DNA of 64,000 nucleotides, taken from contig NZ_OX419519.1 in the NCBI RefSeq assembly GCF_948472415.1, positions 3,844,001-3,908,000 of the forward strand, read 5' to 3'. The stretch comes from Kitasatospora fiedleri (lineage in GTDB: Bacteria > Actinomycetota > Actinomycetes > Streptomycetales > Streptomycetaceae). The position numbers and the translations under genes were made by a program. Of the stretch, positions 35,221-43,698 are shown in pieces (within the stretch, counting starts at the first letter, position 1; every line of letters starts with the position of its first letter). A model generated the notes under the pieces. It was given only the letters and a program-made list of their open reading frames with translations. It did not search any database and was not told the origin of the DNA.

Positions 35221-36846
35221 TCAGGTCACATCGCGAGTCATGTCGACAAAGCGGGAATAGTGCCCCTGGAAAGCGACGGTAATGGTCGCAGTTGGGCCGT
35301 TTCGGTGCTTTGCCACGATCAGGTCGGCTTCACCGGCCCGCGGCGACTCCTTCTCGTACGCGTCCTCGCGGTGCAGCAGGATCACCATGTCGGCGTCCTG
35401 CTCGATCGAGCCGGACTCGCGCAGGTCGGAGACCATCGGCTTCTTGTCGGTGCGCTGCTCGGGGCCGCGGTTCAGCTGGGAGAGCGCGATCACCGGAAGC
35501 TCCAGCTCCTTCGCCAGCAGCTTCAGGTTCCGGGACATGTCCGAGACCTCCTGCTGCCGGCTCTCCGCCCGTCGCGACCCGCCGGACTGCATCAGCTGCA
35601 GGTAGTCGATCACCACCAGCCGCAGGTCGTTGCGCTGCTTGAGCCGCCGGCACTTGGCCCGGATCTCCATCATCGACAGGTTCGGCGAGTCGTCGATGTA
35701 CAGCGGCGCCGCACTCACCTCGGGCATCCGCCGGGCCACCCGCGTCCAGTCGTCGTCCGTCATGTTCCCCGACCGCATGTGGTGCAGCGCCACCCGTGCC
35801 TCCGCCGACAGCAGGCGCATGGCGATCTCGTTGCGGCCCATTTCGAGCGAGAAGATCACGCTCGGCAGGTTGTTGTGGATCGAACAGGCCCGCGCGAAGT
35901 CCAGCGCGAGCGTGGACTTGCCCATGGCCGGGCGGGCCGCGATGACGATCATCTGGCCGGGGTGGAGGCCGTTGGTGAGCTGGTCGAAGTCGGCGAAGCC
36001 GGTGGGGACGCCGGACATCTGGCCGGAGCGGGAGCCGATGGCCTCGATCTCGTCGAGGGCGCCTTCCATGATGTCGGCGAGGGGGGCGTAGTCCTCGTTG
36101 GTGCGCTGTTCGGTGACGGCGTAGATCTCGGCCTGGGCGGCGTTGACGATGTCGTCGACGTCGCCCTCGGCGGCGTAGCCCATGCCGGCGATGCGGGTGC
36201 CGGCCTCGACCAGGCGGCGCAGGACGGCGCGTTCGTGGACGATCTCGGCGTAGTACTCGGCGTTGGCCGCGGTGGGGACGGAGTTGACCAGGGTGTGCAG
36301 GTAGGAGGGGCCGCCGACGCGGGTGAGCTCGCCGCGCTTGGTGAGTTCGCCGGCCACGGTGATCGGGTCGGCGGGCTCGCCGCGGGCGTAGAGGTCGAGG
36401 ATCGCGCCGTGGATGAGTTCGTGGGCGGGGCGGTAGTAGTCGGCGGGCTTGAGCACCTCGACGACGTCCGCGATGGCGTCCTTGGAGAGGAGCATGCCGC
36501 CGAGCACGGACTGTTCGGCCGCCAGGTCCTGCGGGGGGACGCGTTCGAAGCCCTCGCCGCCGAAGCCGCCCTCGCGGTCGCCGTCCCGGTCGCGGCGCTC
36601 GCCCTTGGCCGGGAAGCGGTCGCCGCCCTTGCCGCCGTCCCGCCGCTGGGACCCTCCGCCGGAGCCCCCGGAGCCGCCCGAGCCGCCGGAGCCCTCGCGG
36701 CCGGCCGGGGCGCCGGAGCGGCGGGAGACCGGGAGGCGGTCGCCCGGGACGTCGGGGAAGGCGTCCAGCGGGAAGGCGTCGTCGGACGGCTGCCAGTCGT
36801 CCTCCGGCGGCGGGGCGTCGTGGTCTTCGTACTGGGGGCCGGTCAC
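35221..36846 (-). CDS. dnaB: Replicative DNA helicase DnaB
   Basis: The hexameric helicase that unwinds DNA at the replication fork. This 541-residue form has an actinobacterial N-terminal extension of about 100 residues, Gly/Ser/Arg-rich and probably disordered. The DnaB N domain follows (PPQDLAAEQSVLGGMLLSKDAI, about 104-210), then the RecA-like motor with Walker A ARPAMGKSTLALDFA, Walker B RLVVIDYLQLM, and LSQLNRGPEQRTDKKPMVSDLRESGSIEQDADMV (sensor/arginine-finger region). No intein is present, although DnaB is a frequent intein host. GTG 36846 has GGGGAA upstream. DnaA-box-like 9-mers lie 170-450 bases upstream. Confidence 0.97.
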   Translation of the reverse strand: MTGPQYEDHDAPPPEDDWQPSDDAFPLDAFPDVPGDRLPVSRRSGAPAGREGSGGSGGSGGSGGGSQRRDGGKGGDRFPAKGERRDRDGDREGGFGGEGFERVPPQDLAAEQSVLGGMLLSKDAIADVVEVLKPADYYRPAHELIHGAILDLYARGEPADPITVAGELTKRGELTRVGGPSYLHTLVNSVPTAANAEYYAEIVHERAVLRRLVEAGTRIAGMGYAAEGDVDDIVNAAQAEIYAVTEQRTNEDYAPLADIMEGALDEIEAIGSRSGQMSGVPTGFADFDQLTNGLHPGQMIVIAARPAMGKSTLALDFARACSIHNNLPSVIFSLEMGRNEIAMRLLSAEARVALHHMRSGNMTDDDWTRVARRMPEVSAAPLYIDDSPNLSMMEIRAKCRRLKQRNDLRLVVIDYLQLMQSGGSRRAESRQQEVSDMSRNLKLLAKELELPVIALSQLNRGPEQRTDKKPMVSDLRESGSIEQDADMVILLHREDAYEKESPRAGEADLIVAKHRNGPTATITVAFQGHYSRFVDMTRDVT

Positions 36847-37305
36847 GCGTGTTCCCCGATCAGCGAGCGGTGCGAGTTGGTGCGGGCCTGTCCGGTGGGG
36901 CGCGTTCCTTCCTACGCCACCGAGCCGACAGTTCCGGCCGTGTGCGGGCGGTGTCGCGCGGCCACCGGGGTCTGGTCCGGAGCCACGGTACGGGGGGTCG
37001 GGCGGTTGTTCAAAGGCGGTTATCCACAGGGGGTGTGGATAACTGTCCGCAGGCTGTGGGTAACTCCGCCAAAGCTGTGCACAACCCTGTGGACACCACT
37101 GTGGATAACCACACGATCACCCTGGCGGGACATCGCTGACCTGCGGTGACTCTCCGCACAGCCTGTGCATGAGAAATTCTTCACACAGCCGGGGTCCGAG
37201 CCGGGGGCCTGTTCGAGAGACCGTTCGAGCCGGGGTCCGTCCACAGGGAAAGTAAGTGTCACAGGACACCTACAACCATTACCTGTGGATGAGTAGGCTG
37301 AGCCC
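36847..37305. other. 459-base divergent region upstream of dnaB and the MATE gene
   Basis: Non-coding. The dnaB-proximal 170 bases hold its promoter and leader. The rest is an AT-richer stretch dense in DnaA-box-like 9-mers (37020-37292), which also serves as the MATE promoter region. Confidence 0.7.
37020..37292. promoter_or_regulatory. Cluster of DnaA-box-like 9-mers
   Basis: TTATCCACA occurs at 37020-37028 (+), 37034-37042 (-) and 37100-37108 (-). One-mismatch relatives of TTATCCACA or TTGTCCACA are at 37055-37063 (TTACCCACA, -), 37088-37096 (GTGTCCACA, -) and 37284-37292 (TCATCCACA, -). TTGTGCACA is at 37076-37084 (-), and a weaker CCGTCCACA at 37237-37245 (+). The first six good boxes fall within 89 bases. 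The density and mixed orientation indicate a DnaA-binding locus that could control dnaB or titrate DnaA. Confidence 0.8.
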
Positions 37306-38655
37306 ATGCCCGTCCGACCGCCCACCGCCCGTCCACCCGCCGCCGACCGTCGCCGCCACGACCGGGAGATCCTCGCCCTGGCCGTCCCGGCCTTCGGCGC
37401 CCTGGTCGCCGAACCGCTGTTCCTGATGGCCGACTCGGCGATCGTCGGCCACCTCGGCACCGCCCAGCTGGCCGGCCTGGGCGTCGCCTCGGCCGCGCTC
37501 ACCACCGTCGTCGGCGTGTTCGCCTTCCTCGCGTACGCCACCACCGCCGCGGTGGCCCGCCGGATCGGGGCGGGCGACCGGCGGGCCGCCGTCCAGCAGG
37601 GCATCGACGGGATCTGGCTGGCGCTGGTCCTCTCGGCCGGCCTGGTGGTGCTCATCCTGCTGCTCGCCCCGCAGGCCGCCCGGCTGCTCGGCGCCTCCGC
37701 CACCGCCGGACCGCACGCCGTCACCTACCTGCGGATCAGCGCGCTCGGGGTGCCCGCGATGCTGCTGGTGCTGGCCGCCACCGGCGTGCTGCGCGGCTTC
37801 CAGGACACCCGCACCCCGCTGCTGGTGGCGATCGGCGGGTTCACCGCCAACCTGCTGCTCAACCTGGGCCTGGTGTACGGCGCCGGCCTCGGGGTGGCCG
37901 GCTCCGCCTGGGGCACCGTGATCGCGCAGAACGCGATGGCCGCGGTGTACGTGGCGGTGGTGGTCCGCGGCGCCCGCCGGGAGGGCGCGGCGCTGCGGCC
38001 GGACGCCGCCGGCATCCGCGCCTCGGCCCGGGCGGGCGGCCCGCTGCTGGTGCGCACCCTGAGCCTGCGCGCGGTGCTGGTGCTGGCCACCGCGGTGGCC
38101 GCGCACCTGGGCGACGCCGAGGTGGCCGCCCACCAGATCACCATGACCGTCTGGTCCTTCGTGGCCTTCGCCCTGGACGCGGTGGCGATCGCCGGGCAGG
38201 CGATCATCGGCCGCTACCTGGGCGCCGGCGACCTGCCGGGCACCCGGGCCGCCACCCGGCGGATGGTCGAGTGGGGCCTCGGCGCGGGCGTGCTGTTCGG
38301 GCTGCTGATGGTGCTGGGCCGCCCGCTGTACGTCCCGCTGTTCAGCTCCGACCCGGCCGTGCGGGGGCAGCTGTCCACCGCGCTGCTGCTGGCCGCGCTG
38401 ACCCAGCCGGTGGGCGGGCTGGTGTTCGTCCTGGACGGGGTGCTGATGGGCGCGGGCGACGGCCGCTACCTGGCGTGGGCGATGCTGGCCACCCTGCTGC
38501 TGTTCGTCCCGGCGGCGCTGGCCGTCCCGGCGCTGGGCCTGGGGCTGGCCGGGCTGTGGTGGGCGATGAACCTGTTCATGCTGAGCCGGGCCGCGTTCCT
38601 GGCCGGCCGGGTGCGCACCGGCCGCTGGATGGTCACCGGCGCGGTCCGGGCCTGA
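37306..38655 (+). CDS. MATE-family efflux transporter (DinF branch)
   Basis: A 449-residue integral membrane protein with about 12 hydrophobic helices. The MATE features LAVPAFGALVAEPLFLMADSAIVGHLGTAQLAGLG (helix 1-2) and LVVGSxxx-like VNPA-equivalent segments are recognisable, as is the symmetrical second half with VAAHQITMTVWSFVAFALDAVAIAGQAIIGRYLGAG. It is closest to DinF-type Na+ or H+/drug antiporters. The substrate is unknown. In Streptomyces a DinF-like gene sits between dnaB and rplI, as here. The start is ATG 37306, 14 bases after the last DnaA-like box, so DnaA binding could also affect this gene. A very strong terminator follows. Confidence 0.9.
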   Translation: MPVRPPTARPPAADRRRHDREILALAVPAFGALVAEPLFLMADSAIVGHLGTAQLAGLGVASAALTTVVGVFAFLAYATTAAVARRIGAGDRRAAVQQGIDGIWLALVLSAGLVVLILLLAPQAARLLGASATAGPHAVTYLRISALGVPAMLLVLAATGVLRGFQDTRTPLLVAIGGFTANLLLNLGLVYGAGLGVAGSAWGTVIAQNAMAAVYVAVVVRGARREGAALRPDAAGIRASARAGGPLLVRTLSLRAVLVLATAVAAHLGDAEVAAHQITMTVWSFVAFALDAVAIAGQAIIGRYLGAGDLPGTRAATRRMVEWGLGAGVLFGLLMVLGRPLYVPLFSSDPAVRGQLSTALLLAALTQPVGGLVFVLDGVLMGAGDGRYLAWAMLATLLLFVPAALAVPALGLGLAGLWWAMNLFMLSRAAFLAGRVRTGRWMVTGAVRA

Positions 38656-38697
38656 GGACGGCGCCGGGAACCTGGCCCGGCAACGGCCCCGGAACGG

Positions 38698-38738
38698 CCG
38701 GAGGGCCGGACCCCGTGGAACGGGGTCCGGCCCTCCGG
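38698..38738. terminator. Strong bidirectional terminator
   Basis: A stem of 18 base pairs (arms 38698-38715 and 38721-38738) with a 5-base TGGAA loop, between the convergent MATE and rplI genes. Confidence 0.85.
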
Positions 38739-38792
38739 GTGCCTCGCGGCGTGCCCTGCGGCACGGGCGCTACGGCACCGCTACGACTGCGT

Positions 38793-39239
38793 TCAGGCGG
38801 CGACGACGTTGACGTCGAGGTTGGCCTGGACGTCACCGTGCAGCTTGACCGAGACCTTGTGGGTGCCCACGGTCTTGATCGGCGAGGCGATCGCGACGGC
38901 GCGCTTGTCCACGGCCGGGCCGCTGGCGGCCTTGATGGCCTCCACGACGTCGGCCTGGGTCACGGAGCCGAACAGGCGGCCGGCCTCGCCGGAGCGAACG
39001 GCCAGCTTGACCTGCAGGCCCTCGAGCTTGGCCTTGACCTCGTTGGCGGCCTCGAGGGTCTGGATGGCGTGGATCTTCCGGGCGCGACGGATGGCGTCGA
39101 CGTCCTTCTGACCGCCCTTGGTCCAGCGGATGGCGAAGCCGCGCGGGACCAGGAAGTTACGGGCGTAGCCGTCCTTGACCTCGACGATCTCGCCGGCGCT
39201 GCCGAGGCCGGGGACCTCGTGAGTGAGGATGATCTTCAT
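38793..39239 (-). CDS. rplI: 50S ribosomal protein L9
   Basis: A 148-residue L9, the two-domain protein that binds 23S rRNA near L1. The N-terminal domain [30 protein letters not shown] contains the family signature, followed by the long connecting helix ([22 protein letters not shown]) and the C-terminal domain with [15 protein letters not shown]. It is the last gene of the rpsF-ssb-rpsR-rplI operon, 17 bases after rpsR, with a strong terminator downstream. Confidence 0.98.
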   Translation of the reverse strand: MKIILTHEVPGLGSAGEIVEVKDGYARNFLVPRGFAIRWTKGGQKDVDAIRRARKIHAIQTLEAANEVKAKLEGLQVKLAVRSGEAGRLFGSVTQADVVEAIKAASGPAVDKRAVAIASPIKTVGTHKVSVKLHGDVQANLDVNVVAA

Positions 39240-39256
39240 TCTTCGGTCACCCTCTC

Positions 39257-39493
39257 TTAGCGCGCGGTGGAGGTGTAGGGCAGCAGGGCCATCTCACGGC
39301 TGTTCTTCACGGCCGTGGCGACGTCACGCTGGTGCTGGGTGCAGTTGCCGGTGACCCGGCGGGCACGGATCTTGCCGCGGTCGGAAATGAACTTCCGCAG
39401 CAGGTTCGTGTCCTTGTAGTCCACGTACGTGGCCTTGTCCTTGCAGAAGACGCAAACCTTCTTCTTCGGCTTGCGAGCAGGCGGCTTCGCCAT
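39257..39493 (-). CDS. rpsR: 30S ribosomal protein S18
   Basis: A 78-residue S18 with a basic N terminus followed by CVFCKDK and [33 protein letters not shown]. The cysteines C14, C17 and C51 suggest the zinc-containing (C+) form; many actinobacteria also carry a cysteine-free paralogue induced by zinc starvation, which is not in this window. It pairs with S6 in the small subunit, and the two genes share this operon. A 66-base gap separates it from ssb. Confidence 0.98.
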   Translation of the reverse strand: MAKPPARKPKKKVCVFCKDKATYVDYKDTNLLRKFISDRGKIRARRVTGNCTQHQRDVATAVKNSREMALLPYTSTAR

Positions 39494-39559
39494 TGTGTGC
39501 TCCGTTAAGTACGAGATCTGTCAGCGTTGGCGGACCCGCGGGGGCCCGCCAAGCACCGC

Positions 39560-40162
39560 TTAGAACGGGGGTTCTTCCGAGTAGCCGCCGCCGGAGTTTC
39601 CACCCCAGCCGCCGCCGCCCTGGTTGGACGCGGGGGCGCTGGACGCCCACGGGTCGTCGGACGGGCCGCCCTGGCTGCCGCCGCCGGGGTTTCCGCCCCA
39701 GCTGCCGCCGCCCTGGTTGCCGCCGCCGAAGCCGCCGCCACCCTGCTGGCCGCCGCCGCCGAAGCCGCCGCCACCACCGCCGCCCGGACCGCCGGTCCGG
39801 TTGGCGCGGGTGACCTTGGCGGTCGCCGAGCGCAGGCTCGGGCCGACCTCATCGACCTCGACCTCGAAGACCGTCCGCTTCTCGCCTTCCTTGGTCTCGT
39901 AAGACCGCTGGCGCAGTCGGCCCTGCACGATCACGCGCATGCCGCGCTGCAGCGACTCGGCCACGTTCTCCGCCGGCTGACGCCAGACGTTGCACGTGAG
40001 GAAGAGGCTCTCGCCGTCCTTCCACTCGTTGGTCTGGCGGTCGAAGGTGCGCGGGGTGGACGCGATGCGGAACTTGGCCACCGCGGCACCCGACGGGGTG
40101 AAGCGCAGCTCGGGGTCGTCGACGAGGTTGCCGACGAGGGTGATGACGGTCTCGCCTGCCAT
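39560..40162 (-). CDS. ssb: Single-stranded DNA-binding protein
   Basis: A 200-residue SSB. The OB-fold covers residues 1-115 ([35 protein letters not shown] ... [24 protein letters not shown]). A Gly/Gln/Asn-rich flexible linker of about 65 residues follows, with repeated GGGxGGG units. It ends in the acidic tip YSEEPPF, the docking peptide for repair and replication partners. Located between rpsF and rpsR as in most bacteria. A parS-like site and a hairpin lie in the 101-base gap upstream, so expression may be partly uncoupled from rpsF. Confidence 0.98.
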   Translation of the reverse strand: MAGETVITLVGNLVDDPELRFTPSGAAVAKFRIASTPRTFDRQTNEWKDGESLFLTCNVWRQPAENVAESLQRGMRVIVQGRLRQRSYETKEGEKRTVFEVEVDEVGPSLRSATAKVTRANRTGGPGGGGGGGFGGGGQQGGGGFGGGNQGGGSWGGNPGGGSQGGPSDDPWASSAPASNQGGGGWGGNSGGGYSEEPPF

Positions 40163-40208
40163 GTGGTGATGACCTCTCGGAAAGGAGTTCTGCGGTGCTC
40201 GTCAGCGG

Positions 40209-40224
40209 TGTTCCACGTGGAACA
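40209..40224. promoter_or_regulatory. parS-like ParB-binding site 2
   Basis: TGTTCCACGTGGAACA in the rpsF-ssb spacer, identical to the copy at 26465. The symmetry extends to 22 bp (40206-40227). Confidence 0.65.
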
Positions 40225-40231
40225 CCGGACG

Positions 40232-40266
40232 TGAGCCCTCCGGCGCGGACGCCGGAAGTGGGCTCA
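40232..40266 (-). terminator. Hairpin at the rpsF stop, possible attenuator
   Basis: Outer arms TGAGCC/GGCTCA and inner arms TCCGGCG/CGCCGGA form an interrupted stem that includes the rpsF stop codon. It could reduce read-through into ssb. Confidence 0.5.
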
Positions 40267-40554
40267 GTGGGTGTCCGGGCGCAGGACCTTGGTCCGCAGA
40301 ACCGACTCGCTCAGGCTGAACTGGCGGTCGAGCTCCTTGACGACCTCGGGCGTGGCCTTGAGGTCGATGACCGAGTAGATGCCCTCGGACTGCTTGTTGA
40401 TCTCGTACGCCAGGCGACGCCGGCCCCAGGTGTCGACCTTCTCCACCTTGCCGCCGCTGGTGCGGACGACGTTGAGGAAGCTCTCGATCAGGGGGGAGAC
40501 AGCGCGTTCCTCGACCGAGGGGTCGAGGATGACCATCACCTCGTAGTGACGCAT
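40264..40554 (-). CDS. rpsF: 30S ribosomal protein S6
   Basis: A 96-residue S6, first gene of the rpsF-ssb-rpsR-rplI operon. [16 protein letters not shown] is the normal start, followed by [31 protein letters not shown] and a C-terminal [12 protein letters not shown]. The ribosome binding site is very strong (AAAGGAGGTGG about eight bases before ATG 40554), in line with high expression. A plausible vegetative promoter lies about 120 bases upstream (40674-40703). Confidence 0.98.
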   Translation of the reverse strand: MRHYEVMVILDPSVEERAVSPLIESFLNVVRTSGGKVEKVDTWGRRRLAYEINKQSEGIYSVIDLKATPEVVKELDRQFSLSESVLRTKVLRPDTH

Positions 40555-40673
40555 GTGTAACCCACCTCCTTTGGACTCAACGGCCACGGCATTTCCGTGG
40601 CAGGAGGGTTGTGCGCGTCGGCACCGGTGGGTCCGGGCATGCGAACACGCCCCTACACCAGTGCAGAGGGGCC

Positions 40674-40703
40674 AGCCTACCGGGTCAGCCGACCGGCGGA
40701 CAA
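40674..40703 (-). promoter_or_regulatory. Predicted vegetative promoter of the rpsF operon
   Basis: On the minus strand, TTGTCC (40698-40703) and TAGGCT (40674-40679) are separated by 18 bases and fit the Streptomyces housekeeping consensus TTGAC-TAGRRT. Confidence 0.55.
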
Positions 40704-40789
40704 AACAGTTGGCCGCAGCGGTTGTCACTTCGGTCACATCGGCCGCAATCTGGACAGAACGAACGTTCCTCTCCCGGGAGGTGGGTCCC

Positions 40790-41107
40790 ATGGCACAGGC
40801 CGTCCCCAGGCCGCAGCACCGGTCGCAGTTCACCCTCAACACCGACGGACACCCGCACCCGCGGGAGAACGCCCTGGTCGGTGTGACCGTCCTGCTCGGG
40901 GTGATCGCCTTCGTCACCTCGTTCTTCCACCACCTGCACCTCCTGACCTCGTGGACCGGCCTGTTCGGGGTGCTCACCGGACTGGCCGGGCTGTTCCTCT
41001 CGGTGACCACCGCCGAGCGCTTCGCGGTCGTCATCGGCACCGGCGCGGCGGCGTTCGGCCTCTTCCTCGGCGTGGCGCACGGCGGCCTGTTCGGGGGCGT
41101 GTGGTGA
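40790..41107 (+). CDS. Small conserved membrane protein
   Basis: A 105-residue protein. A hydrophilic, His/Pro-rich N terminus ([26 protein letters not shown]) precedes two or three hydrophobic segments (about residues 28-45, 52-70, 78-100). No known domain is recognised. The start is ATG 40790, with GGGAGG eight bases upstream. It is divergent from the rpsF operon and is followed, after a large-loop hairpin, by femX. Position and size resemble a conserved small membrane protein near rpsF in Streptomyces. Function unknown. Confidence 0.72.
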   Translation: MAQAVPRPQHRSQFTLNTDGHPHPRENALVGVTVLLGVIAFVTSFFHHLHLLTSWTGLFGVLTGLAGLFLSVTTAERFAVVIGTGAAAFGLFLGVAHGGLFGGVW

Positions 41108-41158
41108 CCTCCCCCCGGCGCGGGGCGGGCTGAGTCCGCCTCCCCCCACTGGGCCTCC

Positions 41159-41210
41159 GATGCCCTCCCGGCGTAGTACCTGTATCAGCGGGTGCCGCCG
41201 GGAGGGCATC
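41159..41210 (+). terminator. Hairpin with a 24-base loop ahead of femX
   Basis: Perfect 14-base arms GATGCCCTCCCGGC (41159-41172) and GCCGGGAGGGCATC (41197-41210). The second arm ends 85 bases before the femX ATG, so this may be the terminator of the small membrane gene or a leader attenuator of femX. Confidence 0.5.
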
Positions 41211-41295
41211 ATCATGTCGGGTCGGTTCCCGGTCGAATCGGACCATTCGGACGATAGGGTCACCATGGGGGGATCCACGAGGAGGAGCACGGAGC

Positions 41296-42414
41296 ATGAG
41301 CCTGCGGCTGCGGACGATCACACGCGAGGAACACCTGGCCTTCGTGCAGAGCCGGCCCTCGGCCAGCCACATGCAGGTGCCCTCCTGGGCGGACGTGAAG
41401 GCGGAGTGGCGCGCGGAGAGCCTGGGCTGGTTCGACGCCTCCGGCGAGCTGGTCGGCGCCGGGCTGGTCCTCTACCGCCAGCTGCCCAAGGTGAAGCGGT
41501 ACCTGGCCTACCTGCCGGAGGGGCCGGTGATCGACTGGTTCGACCAGGACCTCGACCGCTGGCTCAAGCCGATGCTGGCGCACCTGAAGTCGCAGGGCGC
41601 CTTCTCGGTGAAGATGGGCCCGCCGGTGGTGGTGCGCCGCTGGGAGGCGCCCACCATCAAGGAGGCGATCGCCGGCGACCGGGCCAAGCGGCTGCGCGAC
41701 GTCGAGCCGGACTTCACCGAGTCCCGCGCCCTGGAGACCGCCGAACGGCTGCGCCGCTCCGGCTGGCTGCAGGGCGAGGACGGCGGCGCCGGCTTCGGCG
41801 ACGTCCAGCCCCGGTACGTCTTCCAGGTGCCGCTGGGCGGCCGCTCGCTGGACGACGTCCAGCGCGGCTTCAACCAGCTGTGGCGGCGCAACATCAAGAA
41901 GGCCGAGAAGAGCGGCGTCGAGGTGGTCCAGGGCGGCTACGAGGACCTCGCGGTCTTCCACAAGCTGTACGTGGTCACCGCCGAGCGGGACCACTTCACG
42001 CCCCGGCCGCTCTCCTACTTCCAGCGGATGTGGCAGTCCCTCACCGCCGAGGACCCGAACCGGATGCGGCTCTACCTCGCCTACCACGAGGGCGAGCCGC
42101 TGGCCGCCACCACGATGCTGGTGGTCGGCGAGCACGTCTGGTACTCCTACGGCGCCTCGGCCGACCACAAGCGCGAGGTCAAGCCGTCCAACGCGATCCA
42201 GTGGCGGATGATCCGGGACTCCTACGCGCTCGGCGCGAGCGTCTACGACCTGCGCGGGATCAGCGACACCCTGGACGAGGACGACCCGCTGTTCGGGCTG
42301 ATCCAGTTCAAGGTCGGCACCGGCGGCCAGGCCGCGGAGTACCTCGGCGAGTGGGACTTCCCGCTCAACAAGCTCCTGCACAAGGCGCTCGACCTCTACA
42401 TGTCGCGCCGCTGA
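41296..42414 (+). CDS. femX: FemX-type peptidoglycan branch aminoacyltransferase
   Basis: A 372-residue FemABX-family enzyme that adds an amino acid from aminoacyl-tRNA to the lysine or LL-diaminopimelate side chain of lipid II. In Streptomyces the branch residue is Gly. Two GNAT-like domains are visible: LVLYRQLPKVKRYLAYLPEGPVIDW in the first, and FNQLWRRNIKKAEKSGVEVV in the second, followed by HVWYSYGASADHKREVKPSNAIQWRMI and YDLRGISDTLDEDDPLFGLIQFK. These are core FemABX blocks. ATG 41296 is preceded by GGAG at close range. An alanine-racemase-like gene follows, supporting a cell-wall role. Confidence 0.92.
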   Translation: MSLRLRTITREEHLAFVQSRPSASHMQVPSWADVKAEWRAESLGWFDASGELVGAGLVLYRQLPKVKRYLAYLPEGPVIDWFDQDLDRWLKPMLAHLKSQGAFSVKMGPPVVVRRWEAPTIKEAIAGDRAKRLRDVEPDFTESRALETAERLRRSGWLQGEDGGAGFGDVQPRYVFQVPLGGRSLDDVQRGFNQLWRRNIKKAEKSGVEVVQGGYEDLAVFHKLYVVTAERDHFTPRPLSYFQRMWQSLTAEDPNRMRLYLAYHEGEPLAATTMLVVGEHVWYSYGASADHKREVKPSNAIQWRMIRDSYALGASVYDLRGISDTLDEDDPLFGLIQFKVGTGGQAAEYLGEWDFPLNKLLHKALDLYMSRR

Positions 42415-42532
42415 GCCGAACGGCCGGGTCGGCGGGCCGCCGCCCGCCGACCCGCCGCCGACCGGTCGCCCGACGGCCGGTCGCCGGTCGCCCGCCGGCG
42501 CGCCACCCGAAGAACACCACGGAGAGAACGCG

Positions 42533-43564
42533 ATGACCCTGACGATGTACGTGGACACCGGCCGCTGGCGGGCGCACCAGCGCGGCCTGCTGGCCGAGTT
42601 CGACGGGCTCGTCCCGGTCGCCAAGGGCAACGGCTACGGCTTCGGCAACACCCGGCTGGCCGCCGAGGCCGCCCGGCTGGGCGTGCCGACGCTGGCGGTG
42701 GGCACCACGGACGAGGCGGCGGCGGTGGCCGGCGACTTCCCCGGCGACCTGCTGGTGCTCACCCCCTACCGGGCGGGCGAGCCCGAGGTCGAGCTGCCCG
42801 CCGGGCGGGTGGTGCGCACCGTCGCGCACGCCGAGGCGCTGGCCGCGCTGCCCGGGGGGACCAGGGTGGTGATCGAGTGCATGACCTCGATGCGGCGGCA
42901 CGGTGTCGCGGCCGGTGAGCTGACCCGGCTGCCGGTGGGGCACCTGGCGGTGGAGGGTTTCGCGCTGCACCTGCCGCTGGACCGGCCGGACGGCAGCGAC
43001 CCGGTGGACGAGGTGTCCGGCCTGGTCCGGGCGATCGGTGAGGCCGGGCTGCCCACCGGCACCGTCTACCTCAGCCACCTGTCCGCCGCGGACGGGCCGC
43101 GGCTGGCCGAGCGGCACCCCGGCACCGCCTTCCGCTCCCGGATCGGCACCCGGCTCTGGCTCGGCGAGGTGGAGGCGCTCTCCTCCCGGGCCACCGTCCT
43201 GGACGTCACCCCGGTCTCCCGCGGCGAGCGCTACGGCTACCGGCAGCACAAGGCCCCCTCCGACGGCCACCTGCTGGTCGCCACCGGCGGCACCGCGCAC
43301 GGCGTCGGCCTGGAGGCCCCCAAGTACGTGCACGGGGTGCTGTCCCGGGCCAAGGGGCTGGCCCGGGCCGGCCTGGCCACCGTCAACCGGACGCTGTCGC
43401 CGTACTCCTGGCAGGGCAAGCAGCTGTGGTTCGCCGAGCCGCCGCACATGCAGGTGTCGATCCTCTTCCTGCCCGGCGAGCTCAAGCCGCCCGCGATCGG
43501 CGACGAGCTGTCCCTGACCGTCCGGCACACCACCACCCACTTCGACCGGGTGGTCGAGCGCTGA
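42533..43564 (+). CDS. Alanine racemase-like PLP enzyme (fold type III)
   Basis: A 343-residue protein. The PLP-binding Lys is in LVPVAKGNGYGFG, followed by barrel motifs LAVGTTDEAAAV, VVIECMTSMRRHGV, EGFALHLPLDRP and GTVYLSHLSAADGPRLAERHPGTAFRSRIGTRLWLG. A C-terminal beta domain includes RGERYGYRQ, where a conserved Tyr matches the second catalytic residue of alanine racemases. It is shorter and more divergent than biosynthetic Alr, so it may act on another amino acid or be a second racemase. It lies 118 bases downstream of femX, in the same direction, and a role in side-chain or stem-peptide supply is likely but unproved. ATG 42533 follows GGAGAG. Confidence 0.82.
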   Translation: MTLTMYVDTGRWRAHQRGLLAEFDGLVPVAKGNGYGFGNTRLAAEAARLGVPTLAVGTTDEAAAVAGDFPGDLLVLTPYRAGEPEVELPAGRVVRTVAHAEALAALPGGTRVVIECMTSMRRHGVAAGELTRLPVGHLAVEGFALHLPLDRPDGSDPVDEVSGLVRAIGEAGLPTGTVYLSHLSAADGPRLAERHPGTAFRSRIGTRLWLGEVEALSSRATVLDVTPVSRGERYGYRQHKAPSDGHLLVATGGTAHGVGLEAPKYVHGVLSRAKGLARAGLATVNRTLSPYSWQGKQLWFAEPPHMQVSILFLPGELKPPAIGDELSLTVRHTTTHFDRVVER

Positions 43565-43594
43565 GCCCGCCCCCGGGGCCCGGCCGAACGCCGG

Positions 43595-43625
43595 AGCCCC
43601 GCCCGCCGTGACGGCGGGCGGGGCT
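43595..43625. terminator. Bidirectional terminator
   Basis: 15-base arms AGCCCCGCCCGCCGT (43595-43609) and its complement (43611-43625), between the convergent racemase-like and GT87 genes. Outer CCGG(A) and TTCGG bases extend it imperfectly. Confidence 0.65.
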
Positions 43626-43698
43626 TCGGCAGCTCCGGGGCTTCGGCGGCTCCGGGGCCGGGCGGCCGCCCGGAGGACTCACCGGGCCGCCTCCCGGG

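Noticed and set aside
35221-36846. Possible intein in dnaB, a common host gene
   Set aside because: Walker A through the C-terminal motor is continuous with no HINT blocks.
37020-37292. oriC itself
   Set aside because: dnaA and dnaN do not flank the site and the number of boxes is below that of Streptomyces oriC; the flanking genes are dnaB and a MATE transporter.
39650-39790. Periodic repeats that could suggest a CRISPR array
   Set aside because: They are the Gly-rich linker codons of ssb, in frame and without unique spacers.
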